The position numbers were made by a program, and so were the translations under genes. Below, piece after piece: positions 62,668-64,000 of a stretch of 64,000 nucleotides of DNA; positions within the stretch are counted from its first letter, which is position 1, and the number at the start of each line of letters is the position of its first letter. The notes under the pieces were generated by a model. That model made no database searches. It worked only from the letters and a program-made list of their open reading frames with translations, and was not told the origin of the DNA. This stretch comes from Craspedostauros australis. Its lineage: Eukaryota > Bacillariophyta > Bacillariophyceae > Mastogloiales > Achnanthaceae. The stretch is taken from positions 186,001-250,000 of the forward strand of contig JAMXDE010000024.1 of NCBI GenBank assembly GCA_026770025.1, given 5' to 3'.

Positions 62668-64000
62668 GCGTGGATTGGTGGATGGGTACGAGCTATTGGA
62701 TGGACTCGTTCACACGGATGGTTGCTGTGGCTGTGTCTGCGATTTCAACCAGGACAGAGGCGAGTGGAGCAGAACAGAGCAGAGTAATACGATGATTGTC
62801 ACAATGCGAGATCCACCTTCCTCTCTTGCTGTGTTCGACATCTGATCGAGGATGGCTGTACCCCTGGAGAAGACCGCCGTCGTTGTCTCTGCCATCGTCG
62901 ATCCTTCGTTCCTGGACACGCCGCGTGTGCGAAGGAGAAAGAATGACCCAAACGGCGAAGTTTGTGACGAAAGAGAATCCATTCGATTAAGCCGACCGTA
63001 TTGTGCACATTGTATCGAGCACATTAATGGTCTGTCCGTTGTACGCACAAGCACAAAGAAATTAGGCGGCAGAATATTAGTACGGTACTGTGCTCCGTTC
63101 TGGTTTTCCCACGATACAGAAGGACACGCTACATCCGACACACACAACCAAAAGCGAATGTCCAGCAACCAAGCAAAGACACAAGCGACGAACTTGTGGG
63201 ACAACACTTCCAAACTGACAACAACACACATCACCAACATGATGGGGTGCTCGTCGTAACTCACTCGAGTTGTTTCCGGTGTTCTGGGCTCACATGATGT
63301 GATGCCCCGACACAAGAGGAGAGCAACCCGCCCAACAGAAACACGAAGCACAAACTAATCGTGGGGTCGTAGCAGAAAGCCTCTTTTGTAGGATTCTTAT
63401 CCGTAACTCGTACGTCAGATCTGGTTGGAGTTCAGATGCTTCCCATCCGGACGTCATTCAAAAGTGCACTTGTTCCGAGGCATCATGTTGTACCCGACCA
63501 AGGCATGCAAAGATACTTTGGGCTGGCATTTTGGCACAACCGTCTTCGATTCTGCTCCTCTGTCCTCTATTTGTGTGTTGCGAGTTGAGGCCCGTTGGTA
63601 TGGTGCGCCTCTCTCTCTCTGGTGAGCGTAGCTGCTTCGACCCTTCCTGTGTGAGTATGGTACGTACGTACGGTACCATACCATACGCAGCCGTCGCTGC
63701 CCTCTTGTGCCTCCTCAGCTATGCTTGTGCCACCATACTTGCTCGTGCTCGTATTTGGCCATGGTGGTCAGCGAGCGACTCAATTTGGAACCGCGTCCTG
63801 CGGCATCTGGTACGCGCCCAAGCAGGTATCAAAGCCAAACGCAATCGACCTACCAGCCCACAGTAGAACTGAGTCATCCTCGCGTGACCTCGCAAAATAT
63901 TTGTTTGCGGCCAACACACATACATCAACATCCACCCATGTGTTGTCGACCGGATCCGCCAGTCTATCACAGTTCCCGAAACACATGCACCCTCAGCAAA
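62668..64000. other. Terminal region, no gene recognised
   Basis: Upstream of the P4H-like start at 62667. Frames at 62852-63259 (plus), 63351-62710 (minus) and 63531-63866 (plus) have no motif, and their composition resembles non-coding DNA nearby. The window ends without a feature boundary. Confidence 0.45.

Noticed and set aside
1-64000. tRNA, rRNA or other structured RNA genes
   Set aside because: I looked for GGTTCGAATCC-type T-loop boxes with matching A-boxes and found none I could fold. A tRNAscan or Infernal run would decide.

Overview
The window looks like nuclear DNA of a photosynthetic stramenopile, most likely a diatom. The evidence is a plastid presequence with the heterokont-type 'A-F' cleavage context, secreted proteins with long Pro-Thr-Ser linkers (SAPT/SNPT repeats), a gametolysin-type M11 metallopeptidase, a ShKT-containing prolyl 4-hydroxylase-like protein, a diatom-style Ty1/copia retroelement, and short GT-AG introns. 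The species cannot be named from the sequence. All gene models are read by eye; exon joins were chosen for splice sites and frame continuity, with no transcript support.

Layout. 1-893: 214-bp satellite. 1900-3187: CA-rich minisatellite running up to a two-exon gene (3188-6607). 7442-8585 (minus): two-exon DDE transposase. 9499-9880: short repeats built on CATGGGAAA. 10248-11885: a second two-exon gene with the same architecture as the first. 13292-13990 (minus): first member of a secreted Cys-rich family. 16745-19570: large secreted protein with two Cys-rich halves joined by a SAPT linker. 19571-24600: gene-poor, with repeats and a solo-LTR-like element. 25041-26138 (minus): second member of the secreted family, with a collagen-like tail. 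27689-28351 (minus): a degenerate third member, part of a segmental duplication.

29201-33634 (minus): STAND/AAA-type ATPase. 35671-36843: Mpv17/PMP22 membrane protein. 37308-38636 (minus): F-box/WD40-like protein with a 32-base homopolymer just past its stop codon. 38680-46874: a perfect 28-bp inverted-repeat pair enclosing a decayed copia element (39133-45943), itself interrupted by a second copy of the solo-LTR-like element. 47387-49396: Lys/Ala/Glu coiled-coil protein with a Cys4 motif and a C-terminal CaaX box. 50251-51535: plastid-targeted Rossmann-fold protein. 52348-53826: Cys-rich single-pass membrane protein. 54142-58789 (minus): six-exon M11 metallopeptidase. 60517-62667 (minus): ShKT/prolyl 4-hydroxylase-like protein. 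The rest, to 64000, shows no recognisable gene.

Function as a whole. About half the intact host genes encode secretory or membrane proteins rich in Cys, Pro/Thr or Gly-Pro repeats, which suggests cell-wall or extracellular-matrix roles. The others are a plastid oxidoreductase-like protein, an organelle membrane protein, an NTPase scaffold and a probable ubiquitin adaptor. Mobile and repeat DNA separates the gene islands. No operon-like logic applies.
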